DNA of 64,000 nucleotides, taken from assembly GCA_949358305.1 (NCBI GenBank), contig OX442319.1:4588001-4652000 (forward strand), written 5' to 3'. The notes under the pieces are model-generated. The model was not told the DNA's origin, did no database searches, and saw nothing but the letters and a program-made list of their open reading frames with translations. Source of the stretch: Strigamia acuminata (Eukaryota > Arthropoda > Chilopoda > Geophilomorpha > Linotaeniidae). Position 1 is the first letter of the stretch; every line of letters starts with the position of its first letter. Of the stretch, positions 10,311 to 22,778 are shown one piece after another. The position numbers and the translations under genes are program-made.

Positions 10311-11327
10311 TGTTGTGACCCGACTGGACCGGGGTCAACGAAGAGTTTCTCTCGTGACCTCGTTTCGGGTGTAAGGGGAGCCGCAAGCGCGTCTCCCTTC
10401 CCTCAGTGCATTGACATCTAGTCAATGGACAGGCGTCTGCCCTGAGGGAGTGGGGATGGCTCGTCCACCCCACCATTGGGTGATTCCGGTCACCTGTCAA
10501 CCCCGCTTTGTGCAAAGGAATGTGCCTTGCACTGAGCGGGCAGAACCAACACAACCATCAAACGAGAAACACACGTAAACCCGTCGTCCTACAAGATCAG
10601 GCCCAAGTAAAATATACTGGGATTGACCAAGGACAAAGGACAATTTACCGTGAGTACGTTTGGTCAGTGTCAAACTCCGCAGAGTAACCTGCGAGATAAG
10701 ATTACCACACTATTTTAGCACACCAGCTAGAAATAGTAAAAACCACTCCAGTTTAGCGAGTTGTGCAGACAAACGGTCGCACAAGCCTAAACTGCAGTTA
10801 AACCACGACGAGCGTTCCCGCCGCTGTGTGATCGCCGGGAGCCAGAAGAGTCCGCCGCTGTGTGATCGCCGGACACCACACAAAAACCTAGACAACAGCC
10901 CGAAGTAAGCCTTTTAACTAAGCATTCACTCGCGCCCGACCAGCGTGAGCCCGAAGGACCAGCCAGAGACGAGCCGAGGACGCCATATTGCCACGCCGGC
11001 CCAAGACGACATCGCGTTGCCACAACGACGACGCCATCTTGGACGCGAACGAAACAACAGACGACCTCGCCGATTCCAGCCAGCTTTCATCATACCTTTA
11101 CATTTCCATTTCCCTTCACCCATTCCGATTTACCTTTTACCTACCTTTCATATATATATATAAGATATATCTGTATATTGTCCCACAGAATAAATCTATA
11201 TTATATTTTACCTTTTATATCTGTGTAATCATTTCTTTGGGTAAACCGCTTGAGACAAAGCGGTAGTGAGTTAGTCGAATTAAGTAATCAACCCACGAGT
11301 TAGCGACGGTTAGAGTTGAGCGCGACA
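10311..11327 (+). repeat. 3' LTR of the outer LTR element (right end approximate)
   Basis: The LTR starts TGTTGTGACC after the polypurine tract. It includes a TATATATATA stretch near 11151-11162 and an AATAAA near 11188. I place the right end at ...GCGCGACA (11327) because sequence shared with 15641-15865 begins a few bases later. The partner LTR lies outside the window, so this end could be off by several bases. No coding capacity recognised. Confidence 0.6.
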
Positions 11328-11334
11328 ACTTCAC

Positions 11335-11545
11335 TTCTTTTTTCCGCCATCCATTAGCGCGCTTGTAATAACTGAAAAAACAATCAATCAACATAAATCA
11401 AAACATTAAAATTTAAATCGGATTTTTACTTGTTTTTTTTCACGGCGCGGATTTTGCCACCAATTACACAGCGACCGAACACACTCGAATTCGCCATTTT
11501 TGTTATTTCTAGTTCCACCGACTTGCCACAGGGCGGCGCTGAAGG
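11335..11545 (+). promoter_or_regulatory. 5' flank of the TPI copy, duplicated at 15641-15865
   Basis: About 210 bp starting near CTTCACTTC and ending with CCACAGGGCGGCGCTG. It recurs with small differences at 15641-15865. Here it precedes a TPI-like first exon; there it lies beside minus-strand ORFs. It probably represents a duplicated promoter or 5' region. No TATA box is obvious. Confidence 0.4.
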
Positions 11546-11625
11546 TCTGCATTGCAATACATGAGCGTTCTATTAACCAGAAATTCGAAAAACGGTTGTT
11601 TTTGTGCGGTTTTGTGGGAATCGAG

Positions 11626-13130
<1,505 letters not shown>

Positions 13131-13139
13131 TCTGGCTAA

Positions 13140-13757
13140 AAAAGTAAAGAGGATAAATTTATTTTGGATGGACCTGAAGGCGTTCTACACTATTGGTATG
13201 ATTTTCACCTATCACCACATCTATTTTTTGCTGGTGGGTGGATAATGATTTGGGATGAAATTGCCGTGAATGAAACGTCAAATCTTGCAGTTGTTACACT
13301 AAATTCCGCATTTGTTTCACCATATTCTGAAGCAATATACTACTCTTCTTTCATTTAGAGATGAAATTAATGTTCTAATGTTTGAATTTCACCAAATAAT
13401 GCTACCCATGCTAAGGACAACCCCGAATAATCTAAAATATTTTGTTAATTCAATGGCAAATAGGTTCATTATAAAGTATTAGAACGAATTGGAAGCATAC
13501 CAGACATTAGAAATGAAAATTGGTTATATTTTTGATGATTTAGAGCACATGGTCTCAAACTTTTTTCCAGCATAAATGGCATTTTTTGAACAATTTTTTT
13601 TCTTTCTTAAATTTGATTTGAGTTATTGTTTTATAATTTTAAACAATGCTTTAGTGTCATGATTACTCATGATACAAATTTGTAAATAAATTTTTAAGCC
13701 AAAATTTGACTTGCAACCAAGAAACCTGTAGTGGTCTCAAACTTTTTTCCACCACTG
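13140..13757 (+). mobile_element. Decayed Tc1/mariner transposase fragment
   Basis: The stretch after 13145 reads like the mid-transposase block of Tc3/mariner-type elements: FILDGPEGVLHYWYDF followed by a Gly-rich GGWIMIWDEI segment. The ORF closes at 13358 and frames are broken after that. The end near 13757 has the Tc1-like terminal sequence GTGGTCTCAAACTTTTTTCCACCACTG followed by TA. No left terminus found. The same remnant occurs in an intron of both DEG/ENaC copies on the minus strand. It encoded a cut-and-paste transposase and is not functional now. Confidence 0.65.
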
Positions 13758-13759
13758 TA

Positions 13760-14880
13760 TTAATGTTGTGAATAGTGACATTTGTACCCGTTCTTGCAAG
13801 TGCTTAATGCCGCCATATTTTTCTAATTAGCCTTCCGGTTTAATGGATGTCTAACGTATACTGAAGTTTCGGCACTCGGACCTTACTGTCGTATTTAAGA
13901 CAAATTAATTAGATTAATTAAAATTTGAACCTATTGAACTATTGTTTATTTGTTTTTAACATACAACAAAACACAATATCGATGAGGATCTCAGTGCATC
14001 TGTTTAGGTTAAAACGCGCAATTATGAGATTTCCTACGAAGATTAGCAACATTTTGGTGACACAATTTGTCACGGTCCTGACTTTAGACAGTAGAAATTT
14101 TCAAAATTTTGGGCGCATTTTGCGCCTTTTCCCTAATTTTTCCCAATTTTATTGAGAAATTGTTTTGATTTCTTTAAATTATTTTATTTTCCCTTAAGTC
14201 CAAATTTATTATTTTATTTTATTTTATTTTATTTTATTTCCTTTATTTTTATCATTTATCTTTAATCTGGCCTGGTTTTAATCACCCCATCCAGACAATT
14301 CATGAGAATTCTGCCATAAATTGATATAATCGCGCTCTAAATTTACATATCTCACCCCTGGTCACCTGTTTTCTGCCCAGCCCCCATTGGGAATTGACTT
14401 GGCCTTTGACATATGATCAGAGGTGACTTGTTACATCAGACAACTGAAATCAGACAGAATAATTTTCGCCTTCGACGAGTTAACGTCTCCTGTCTCAACT
14501 GGGAGATTTCTTAGAGCGATTGATGTTGCGCATAAGCGCATGTGGCCATTATGCAGCCCGAATTCTCATGGTTGGCTATCTAACCGATACATTTATTATT
14601 TGCCCATTATTTGCGTACGAATTACTGGAGAAACGGCGTATTCGACGGTCTTAATTCGTCGGTACATTTTTATGCCACGACTGTGACTTTCTCCTCAACC
14701 TGGACATTTGAATTTATACTCGTCTCAATTGCGTATTCATTTCATTTTCGACGGTTCGACGACGTTGTCTGCGGTTTGGTACCTGTGTGCGCGTTCACCC
14801 AACGTCCGCCATTTTGCGCAGCGCCCGAATTGATATCCTGCACCCATAAATACAGATTTCACTACTAGACGCTGTCTTAA
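13760..14880 (+). other. No recognised gene
   Basis: AT-rich, with an (ATTTT)n run at 14205-14240. Weak open frames on the plus strand at 14423-14868 show no domain, start context or splice pattern that I can defend. Confidence 0.4.
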
Positions 14881-14885
14881 CCTAG

Positions 14886-15709
14886 CTACCACCCCAGCGA
14901 AGTATTAAGAGTTGCGGCGCCTACAAACCTAAATTTTCTGGTTATTACAATCCCTGGAAATTCACAAATTTCCGAAACATTTGTTGAAAAGTCGAATACG
15001 ACGTGACAAATTCCTGCACGATATAGCTTGGTCAAACTCGGATGTTTATTCAATTTGTTACATAAAATATCCAGCAAACTTGGTCCACAAATAACAATGA
15101 CACTTTCACTTTTTCTTGACACAGACACGTCACTCTCTTCGATTTCTACAACATCATCTTCCACTTTTTGAACTATGACCTTAGAATGATTTTCCCAAAC
15201 CACAACTTCATCCAACCAAGCACCCACAAAACCGGTATCAATTTAAAGATTTCTTTAATCCAAGATATTATTCTCCAACTAACTCAACAACTCCGATATG
15301 TTCTATTAAACGCCGAGTGCACTAATCTTGACTGCCGTTTCTCGTCCACCTCTTTCCCAGCAGTTTTCCTAACACACGTCTTCTTATCCCCGCCCTGTCT
15401 ACGGGCCTGCCTGATACATATCAACTCTCCATCGCCACTTCTTTCTCCGCTCGCTTGTGCGCTTTCATCTTCACCACCGACGCTCAACAAATATCTAACA
15501 GCTCCGACTCGTTGCTCCCTCGTACTCACGTCCCCGAACTGCGGCGGCAGAATGTTCCGAATGGGCAAATACTTTTTGCAACTCAACTGGCAACTCCCAC
15601 AACTGCAATCCGCCGTTTGCTCCGACACAAACTCTTCCGCACGCTTCACTTCTTTTTTCCGCCATCCATTAGCGCGCTTGTAATAACTGGAAAAATAATC
15701 AATCAACAT
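14886..15709 (-). CDS. Uncharacterised minus-strand ORF pair
   Basis: Two minus-strand open frames (15284-15709, 141 residues; 14886-15227, 113 residues) that could be exons of one gene. The first is Lys/Arg/Glu-rich with a Cys cluster (CSCGSCQLSC). The second contains acidic stretches and a hydrophobic segment. I recognise neither. The first starts about 60 bp inside the duplicated flank 15641-15865, which also precedes the TPI copy in opposite orientation, so the original arrangement may have been divergent genes sharing one promoter region. They could also be chance ORFs. Confidence 0.25.
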
Positions 15710-15865
15710 AAATCAAAACATTAAACATTAAATCGGATTTTTACTTGTTTTCTTCACGGCGTGGACTTTGCCACCTATTGCACAGCCGACCGAACACAGT
15801 CGAATTCGCCATTTTTGTCAATTCTAGTTCCACCGACTTGCCACAGGGCGGCGCTGCGAAAAAAT
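15641..15865 (+). repeat. Second copy of the TPI 5' flank
   Basis: Near-identical to 11335-11545 with scattered substitutions and small indels, ending GACTTGCCACAGGGCGGCGCTG. Downstream sequence is unrelated: a minisatellite here, a TPI exon there. Confidence 0.8.
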
Positions 15866-15885
15866 TCCATTTTTAAGACTGAAAC

Positions 15886-16165
15886 TTCATTTTTTAACCA
15901 AAAAATACTAAAGAATTCATTTTTTGACCAAAAAATACCAAAAAATTCATTTCTAGACCAAAAAATAACAAAAAATACCAAAAAAAAACAATTTTTTGAC
16001 CAAAAAATAACAAAAGAATTAATTTTTCACTAAAAAATAAAAAAAAATACCAGAAAAATAATTTTTGACTAAAAAATCCATAAAAATTCATCTTTTGGAC
16101 CAACAGATTCATGTATTGACCAAAACATTCCAAGGTTTTGCCAAAAAATTCCTAGTTTTTACCAA
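15886..16165 (+). repeat. Degenerate A-rich minisatellite
   Basis: Repeated units of the type TTTTTTGACCAAAAAATAC (about 25-35 bp) with drift. It probably lies inside an intron or intergenic spacer before 16257. Open frames across it are repeat artefacts. Confidence 0.7.
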
Positions 16166-16256
16166 TATTTACGCGAAAAATTAAACCGGTTTACTGTTAA
16201 AATATTTTCCCATAAGAAAACTAAACTTAAAAAATCATTTCCGCCTCTTATCCTAG

Positions 16257-17452
16257 AATGCCGTCAACTTTTCGCGCTTCTGACAGCCAGCCCCGACAAC
16301 CGCATCAAACTGAGCCAAGTCGAACTGCACTCCTACATGATCCTCTGCAAGAACGACCCGACACTCGACGCATCGCAGCCAGGGCTGGACCACACTCTGG
16401 CGCCCAAAGTGATCAAACCTTTACACTCTGAACAAAATTGAACAAAACCTGAACAAATTTTTTTGGTCTCAGGTGTTGGCTCGCATGTCCGAACTCCTAG
16501 CCATCCCCGCGTCCATTCTCAAGACCGAAGTCGAATGCGACGACCACTGCGAGGTCGCCGCCATGTTTTACCTCCTCCTCGCGTCCACCAAAACACGCAA
16601 AACCCCCACAATACCCCCCATCCAATGCCCAGACACCAACTCCCAGACATTCTCGTCTATCTCTTCAATCACTTCCAATGTCCCCTCCGTCCCCTCCGTC
16701 GCCCCGTCTCCAAGAACCCCGCAACTCCAACCGCGACAAGAACTAAGTCCTTGCAGCGTCCGGGGGGGCGCCGGCGAAGCGGATCCGTTCGTCTACTGCC
16801 AAGGATCCGCGTCCACCAAAACGAGTGTGGGGGGCCGGAAGCTTCCGGAGACGGGGTGTGCGTGGACGGGTCCAGAAGACGTCTGAAGGACAAGCAGAAA
16901 GCCAATCAGATGCGGACGGGCTCGGGAAGACGATTGAGTTTGAAGCATTTGTGTTTCAAGGGTCAGTCTTCTGACGCGTCTTTGAGTCGACTTCTGCAGG
17001 AGAAACGAACGCGAAGACCGAAAAACAGCGAGGAGGACGAACCGGAGTTGAGTCCCATGAAAGAGGAGGGGAAAAGACGTCCACGCGCGTCCGGGGACTC
17101 GTGTTTTTGTATGTTGAATTACGCGAACCGATGGTTCGTCGAGTGTTGGTGGAACCCGTTTGTGAAGAGGCGATCGAAGTGGGCGAATTTTATCTGGCAC
17201 AATAGTGGGGAGAAGAGCGGGATGGAGGAGGGGAATGTGGAGGAGGTGGAGGTGGTGGTGAAGGCGGATGTGGAGGGCGACGAGGTGCACTTGGTTCGGC
17301 CGAGATTTGCGAGTGGGAGGCGGAGGAGGAAAAATGGGTTGTTTAGGGTGTCGAGGAGGTGTTTGGGGAGAAATAGAGCTCATTGTCGCGGGAATAGGAG
17401 ACGATTCAAGAGGAAGATGAGGGAGAATGTGGTACTCAGGGGATACCGATGA
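16257..17452 (+). pseudogene. Possible AMPK-related (SIK-like) kinase 3' fragment
   Basis: Exon 16257-16408 follows a CTCTTATCCTAG acceptor and reads like the end of a kinase C-lobe (CRQLF, a P-D-N-R-I turn, then a terminal helix). A 64-bp GT-AG intron joins it in phase to 16473, where the sequence resembles the UBA-like autoinhibitory segment of AMPK-related kinases (RMSELLAI, then AAMFYLLL). The coding frame then runs through Ser/Pro-rich sequence and stops at 16886. An overlapping frame continues to 17452 with basic stretches and is followed by AATAAA near 17501. No ATP-binding or catalytic loop was found upstream. I infer a partial or decayed kinase gene. The family call rests on weak motif similarity, and the 3' frame may be an unrelated ORF. 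Confidence 0.35.
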
Positions 17453-17680
17453 TTGTTTTTGTTGTGGTGCGTTTGCTAAATTTTGTACACCGTGAATGAA
17501 AAATAAAATTTTATATTTTTAAATGTTTGTGTTTGGTTTTGGGGAGTTGTTATTTTGTTGCCACCGAAATGAAGAAATAAAATGAAGAATATTGATCGCC
17601 AACAATGTGACAATAACGTTTAGTAGACGTTATGCCCAAATTCGTACAAACGATGCGTTCACGTGTCGTTAACATGCTCG

Positions 17681-17688
17681 TATATAAA
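17681..17688 (+). promoter_or_regulatory. TATA box of the LRR gene
   Basis: TATATAAA ends about 50 bases before the ATG at 17739. That leaves room for a short leader starting around 17710-17720. Confidence 0.55.
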
Positions 17689-17738
17689 GAATTTGTTCCA
17701 TAAACTATTATCATTTTCATTTGACCCGTACAGTCGAC

Positions 17739-19064
17739 ATGCCACGCAGGAAATCCGCTTCGAGCTTGGAAGATTTGTGTTTGAAAGTGGTGACCAGTCG
17801 AATTAAAGAACGAGAGATACAAGATCGACTGGAAAATCTACCGCCCGTGCTTATTAATAACCTATTTGAAAGTATACCAAAGTATAGTACTTGGATGAAC
17901 AAATTTTACCGAGTGGCAGATTACAATCTAGGTTTGCCTTCAAAAACATTCTTTCGACCTGGCACCATGTCACTATACCATTTGAATCTGTTTGATATTT
18001 CCATGATTCCTCTACTCGATAAAATTGGCCAAACTTGTACAAACCTTGTGCATTTAAGCTTGGTAAGATACGAAAACGCTCCAGTACTGCCGACTGAATC
18101 CATGGTCAATCTGCTTCAGAATTTACCGAAACTTCAATATTTAGACCTTTCGTATCGAACAGAAGAATGCACGGATGATATTGCTGCTGCAATCGGAAAG
18201 AATTGTCCACTGATGAAACAGCTCAACATGGAATGTAGCCCAAATCTTACTGACATTGGGCTGCGGTCATTGTGCTGTTGCATCAAACTCAATTCTTTGA
18301 TTATTACAGCAACTCATACCACGGTCGAGGGGCATTTGTTCGTTCTCAACCAACTGCCACTTTTAGAAGAGTTCAAAAACGATCATTGGCACGAAATATT
18401 TACTGAGTTAATCGAAATATCGCCTGGAAACACTTATTCCACCAAAAGTGTTGCAGTGAGGAGTATCGAACATATCCCTATCCTGAGGACAAATTTTCCA
18501 CATTTAAGAAACTTGACGTTGAAAGAAGTCGAAGGTTTGGATTTTAATAGTGCAATATGGCCACAACGATTGAAAGCTCTCCATCTGATTAGTGTTACAC
18601 TGGTGAATATTAGACTTATTGATCGCGCTTGGCCAATGTTGGAGGAGTTATCATTAAGTGGTTGTACATTTTGCGTTAAAAGTGATGCCTTCAATGCTCC
18701 ATTGCAAAACCTTCGTCGTCTGAAATTAAGCTGTAAAAATGCAGTCGTTACTGAACAACAAATGAAAATGTTATTTGTACAATGTAAAAGTTTAGAAACA
18801 TTGTATTTTAGTGGTTGTGCAATGCTTTCTGACGATTTACTTCTAAAACTAATTGCAGAGTTGAATGCGCTAGAATTTTTAGGATTTCGTAAATGTCACT
18901 TGATTACTTCTGCTTCCATCATAAAATTGTTGGACATACAAAATCCGATGAATACGATACGAATTAGGGTGTGTAATAATATTGGCTATTCAGATGATGA
19001 TGTAATTAAATATCATGTTGAACGTAAAAACTTGAATTTGCAGGTTGAACTCTCAGAGGTTTAA
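17739..19064 (+). CDS. Leucine-rich-repeat protein with elongin BC-box
   Basis: Single-exon gene of 441 residues. I chose ATG 17739; the six upstream codons are open but lack an ATG. Near the N-terminus, S9-L10-E-D-L-C14-L-K-V-V18 fits the BC-box consensus SLxxxCxxxV. About 20 residues later an LPP-containing segment resembles a cullin box. The rest is leucine-rich repeats of the LxxLxLxxC type (about residues 80-420), including RRLKLSCKNAV- and LETLYFSGC-like units. This layout resembles the ZYG11/ZER1/LRR-1 group of substrate receptors for cullin-2/5 elongin ligases. Function is inferred: recognise a substrate through the LRRs and recruit a ubiquitin ligase. There is a TATA box upstream and AATAAA just after the stop. 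An F-box-like LRR protein is the alternative. Confidence 0.75.
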   Translation: MPRRKSASSLEDLCLKVVTSRIKEREIQDRLENLPPVLINNLFESIPKYSTWMNKFYRVADYNLGLPSKTFFRPGTMSLYHLNLFDISMIPLLDKIGQTCTNLVHLSLVRYENAPVLPTESMVNLLQNLPKLQYLDLSYRTEECTDDIAAAIGKNCPLMKQLNMECSPNLTDIGLRSLCCCIKLNSLIITATHTTVEGHLFVLNQLPLLEEFKNDHWHEIFTELIEISPGNTYSTKSVAVRSIEHIPILRTNFPHLRNLTLKEVEGLDFNSAIWPQRLKALHLISVTLVNIRLIDRAWPMLEELSLSGCTFCVKSDAFNAPLQNLRRLKLSCKNAVVTEQQMKMLFVQCKSLETLYFSGCAMLSDDLLLKLIAELNALEFLGFRKCHLITSASIIKLLDIQNPMNTIRIRVCNNIGYSDDDVIKYHVERKNLNLQVELSEV

Positions 19065-19072
19065 ATAAAGAC
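19065..19072 (+). terminator. Polyadenylation signal of the LRR gene
   Basis: AATAAA overlaps the region immediately after the TAA stop codon. Confidence 0.6.
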
Positions 19073-19210
19073 TTTTACTTTTTTACCGTTTTGATATTTG
19101 TTTCAACTTCCGGAATTGATTGTTTGTTTATGAATTGTAATGTCAAAATTGACGCATTGACGCATTGTAGCGCCGACCAGAGTCAAGTGCATTGATTTTT
19201 TTAACCTATA

Positions 19211-19387
19211 TGGAGTGTTTGACTCCATTGGTCAATCGACCATTTTGTTTGTAATGACGCGCTGTTCGCAGCACCACCTATTTTACTTTTCTTTAATAAA
19301 TTCACTTATGTAAATTCGTAATCCAAGATGGTCGTTCCTTCGCGTACTCCAACACAATCAGACTTCATCAATTCGAAAGACACAATA
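19211..19387 (+). repeat. 5' LTR of Gypsy-2
   Basis: 177 bp, starting TGGAGTGTTTGACTCC. The right end at ...CACAATA is set by the target-site match at the other end. It is followed by TGGCGACGAG, a likely primer-binding site also seen in Gypsy-3. Confidence 0.8.
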
Positions 19388-19578
19388 ATGGCGACGAGGA
19401 AGTGATAATCTTCAACAATCCACGGTATCAAATGAAAATTGTGAACTTTTTCGAACTTTTATGAACTTTTCGTCGATTTTTCGGACCGTCGCTGACCACG
19501 CGTCGTCACGTTAGGCCTAGTTGCTAGTTCCCAATTTTCCTGTGTTTGTGCCTGCTTTTGAGCGACTTTTGCAATCAA

Positions 19579-20600
19579 AATGTCGTCGCTTAAAGGCGCA
19601 CCGAAGGAATATGACCCGGCGGACGACAGCAGGGAGAATCGGTGATGGAATACGCTCTGGCGCTTCAAGAATTGGCCCAGAACTGCAAGTTTGCAAATAA
19701 ATCTGACGAGCTACGCAATCGTTTCTTGTGCGGCTTGAAAAACGAGCAAGTTCAGCAAGCGCTGACTTTGAAGGACAATTTGACTTTCGATGTGGCGGTC
19801 GAGTTTGCAGCCTCTGCTGAGATTTTACGTAAGGAATTTTCGGACATTGCTGCCAAGACACCTTCATCTGCTCCTGTGCACAAAATGAGCGACGCGAAAC
19901 CACGTTACGAGAGGAGAAGAGGTGGAAAACAACACACGAAAGGTACCAATGTGTTCCCCAACCAGCAGCAGCCATCCAATCGAAAAGGAAATGTGCATGC
20001 GTGTTCGGCGTGTGGCAAAAACAACCACTCTCGTGATTCGTGCCGTTTCAAGGATGCCAAGTGCCACGGCTGTGGCAAGACGGGCCATATTCGTCCAGTT
20101 TGCCGCTCGTTGACGCAGAACCACGCCCCGACCCATTCAGTTGGCGTTTTGGACGATTTGACGTTCTATCGCGTCCAAACTCATCGCAAGCAGGTGGTAA
20201 ACGCTGTCCATTTGCCACGAGTGCAGCCAGTTTTCGTCACCGTGCGTATCGACGGTGTAGATCTGGACATGGAGTTGGACACTGGTGCTAGTGCATCAAT
20301 TGTAAATTTGGACACTTACTGTATTTAAAATATTTCTCTCGTTTTCCTTTGCAGACCATTCCGTGCGGCATGACGACGTATACTGGACACCAGATTCCGA
20401 TGGAAGGCGTAGTTGAGGTTCCGGTCGTTTATAAAGGTTGTAATTTCCTTTTGCCGCTCTGCATCGCACGGGATGGTCCTGTACCGCTGTTGGGACGAGG
20501 TTGGCTCTGCATGTTTGGCTTGCTATCAAAAACTGCAGAAGCTGTTGGCGCCAAGATAAATAAAGTGGACACGATCGCTCCCGAAGCCGCTGTCCTCGAT
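19579..20600 (+). pseudogene. Gypsy-2 gag and protease remnant
   Basis: ATG 19579 starts a gag that stops after about 21 codons. The later part of Gag resumes in another frame from 19642, which suggests an internal deletion of the N-terminal half. Two zinc knuckles follow (CSACGKNNHSRDSC and CHGCGKTGHIRPVC), then a protease with LDTGAS near 20275. Inside the protease, 20302-20354 looks like a 53-bp GT-AG intron whose removal keeps phase. The reading continues to 20600, ending in an LLGRGWL block typical of the protease C-terminal part, and is then cut by the MULE-like insertion. It is not functional. Confidence 0.75.
20592..20600 (+). repeat. 9-bp target-site duplication of the MULE-like element
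   Basis: GTCCTCGAT here and again at 23865-23873, directly flanking the element. Confidence 0.75.
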
Positions 20601-20978
20601 GGGCGGGGTTCAAATTTGCGATCGTCAGATTTGCGATCGCTAAAATTGCGATCCTAAATTTGCGCGGACCAAATTTGCGCGGACCAAATTTGCGACGTCC
20701 CAAATTTGCGACGCACATTATTATTAAATCGCTCCCAACGATGCGACCTCTCAAATTTGCGACAACATTTTAGCGCACGATAATTGAGTAAGCTCCCAAC
20801 AACGCGACCTCCCAAATTTGCGACGTAGGCTGAAAATGATCGGAATTGAACAAAAAAGGACTGAAAAATGATCAGAATTGAACGAAAAACACCCAAAAGT
20901 GACCAAAAATCAACCCAAAATGGGGTTGGACTTATTCCGCTTCGCCAAATTCGGCCTAAATACGTTGCGTGACGTGCC

Positions 20979-21661
20979 ATGGCCGAACTGAGCGTTCGTT
21001 GTCCGGATCAGGAGAGTAACAGGCGCAAAAGACCGCCTGACAAGATGTCAAGTCAGATCGCTGCCAACAAAAACGATATGATGAGCCCTTCGAAAGGCAC
21101 GAGCAGGTGGGCCGACTCGAGCAACCCGTACAGCAGTTCCTCCTCCTCCTCCTCCACGCACCGCCATGTCAGAAGGCGACCTAGACGAAGGGGTATTTGA
21201 GACCTTCCCCTTTGACGACTCCAACTCGTCCACCTCGTCCACCGTCGTCGAAACCTAGACAAACCACGCGCACAGCTTCGCGTGTCCCTGCTCGAAATGC
21301 GACGGAGGAGCCACTCGGATGGGGAGATCTAGCAGGACGGACAGCCCCCGCCGATTCGGCGCTGCTTTCGTTTCTCAAGTGGCCGAAGAAACAGAACTCG
21401 TCGTCCGACCCGTTGGCCAAACTGCTCAATTTGTTGTGCGACTCGGAGAGCAACTTGGCGTCCATCGAGATGTCCCCCGTCATCGAGGACATGCCGCCGG
21501 GCTCGGACGTCGCGTACGTGTGTCCCGTGTGCGGCCAGATGTTCTCGCTGCACGACCGGCTCACCAAACACATGGCGAGTCGGCACCGGCACTGTGGACC
21601 GCACCGGAACGCGTGCAGCGTGTCAGAAGTGTCCGGCGGAATGAGCACAGGCGTTTTTTAA
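20979..21661 (+). pseudogene. Captured C2H2 zinc-finger gene fragment
   Basis: GC-rich sequence inside the MULE-like element. The first frame (from ATG 20979) gives a Ser-rich 73-residue peptide. After a frame change, 21197-21661 encodes a peptide with one C2H2 finger, VCPVCGQMFSLHDRLTKHMASRH, preceded by a hydrophobic LLSFLK / LAKLLNLL region. Base composition differs from the AT-rich arms. It looks like a piece of a host transcription-factor gene. I cannot name the parent gene. The broken frames mean it is probably not translated as one protein. Confidence 0.5.
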
Positions 21662-22370
21662 AATTCATGGCAGAATGGGACGAGCGGATTTGAATTGCAT
21701 TGAGGCGGAATTTCAACTTTGTTTACAGAGAGGGGCGGTTTTGGAACCGGCGGAATTGATTCTGGCAGAAATAAACTCTGCCCCCAAAAATGACCGAAAA
21801 CGCGGCAAAAACGACCTAAAATGGCCGTAAATGTATCAAATTGTGGAGTTTTTTGGGTTTACGAGGACGAGAACGAGAACGAGAACGGGATCGAGACGAG
21901 AACGTTTCGAGAACGTTAGTACAAACAGCCAATGGGGGCTGTTCTTTTGTAGTCAACCAATGAGAGATAACTTTTGTAATATTTAAACCGATTGGATTTG
22001 AATAAAGATCACCTTTGAATTAAACAAGCAAGCGTGTGTGTGTTGCGGACCAACGGGTCCGCCATTTTGTTTCAAAGCCAGCTTTTAATAAGTTTACATC
22101 AGAAGTGGGATAGAAGGATTCGATGCGACGATAAACGAATTTATGCAGACTAAACGAATAGACAAAAAGTTGAAGAAAAACGAGACGACGATTGTTTTGC
22201 GGTGGAAGCGAAATTCGGCAACAAACGAATAACCACGTGGTCGGTTCGGGAATCAAGACGAGCGATTTGCCGAGACGACACGTGTTACGAGAAGGTTCAA
22301 GCGGAATTACGAAACGAAGGTATGCGATTATGAAGCCGACAACGACAAAGCGCGAAAGAGCAATTACGCC

Positions 22371-22778
22371 ATGCGGGGCCGGGGTGGCATAGACGGGCGC
22401 ACGTGGGGCGATTCGGACGATTCGGATGGAAAAGCAGAACTAGGTGCGAAACGAGTAGACGTTGATGCGACGCAAGCAATGGATGCGAGTTCTAACGAAT
22501 TTGATGCGATTCCAGTCGAAGTTGATACGAAGTTGGAGGAATTAGATGCGCAAGAACTTGACGTGGAACAGGGGGAGTTTGGTGCGGGTTTGAGGGAGAC
22601 GAACGATGGGGTTAGCGATGAATTAAATGGCGATGACGGAAGCGATGACGAAGACGAAGCGATTCAAAATGGAGACGAGACGATTCGAGATGGAGACGAA
22701 GAAACGGTGATTTTGATGAAAAGAGCGAAACAAATCGCGATGCGGACGAGAAAAGTCGAGATGCAGATGAAGATGTAA
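22371..22778 (+). CDS. Acidic ORF of the TRIM-like element
   Basis: 135 residues from ATG 22371, very rich in Asp and Glu with few hydrophobics. It runs into a coding-like minisatellite of 12-bp units (GATGTAAACGCA, reading D-V-N-A) spanning about 22760-23110, although several units break frame. I recognise no domain. It may be a captured fragment of an acidic host protein or simple-sequence expansion. Translation is uncertain. Confidence 0.3.
   Translation: MRGRGGIDGRTWGDSDDSDGKAELGAKRVDVDATQAMDASSNEFDAIPVEVDTKLEELDAQELDVEQGEFGAGLRETNDGVSDELNGDDGSDDEDEAIQNGDETIRDGDEETVILMKRAKQIAMRTRKVEMQMKM

Noticed and set aside
14886-15227. Possible DNAJC13/RME-8-like fragment (LTKLY segment)
   Set aside because: Only a few residues are reminiscent of that protein. 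Not enough to name it.
15894-16133. Phe/Trp-rich minus-strand frames
   Set aside because: Translation of the TTTTTTGACCAAAAAATA minisatellite.
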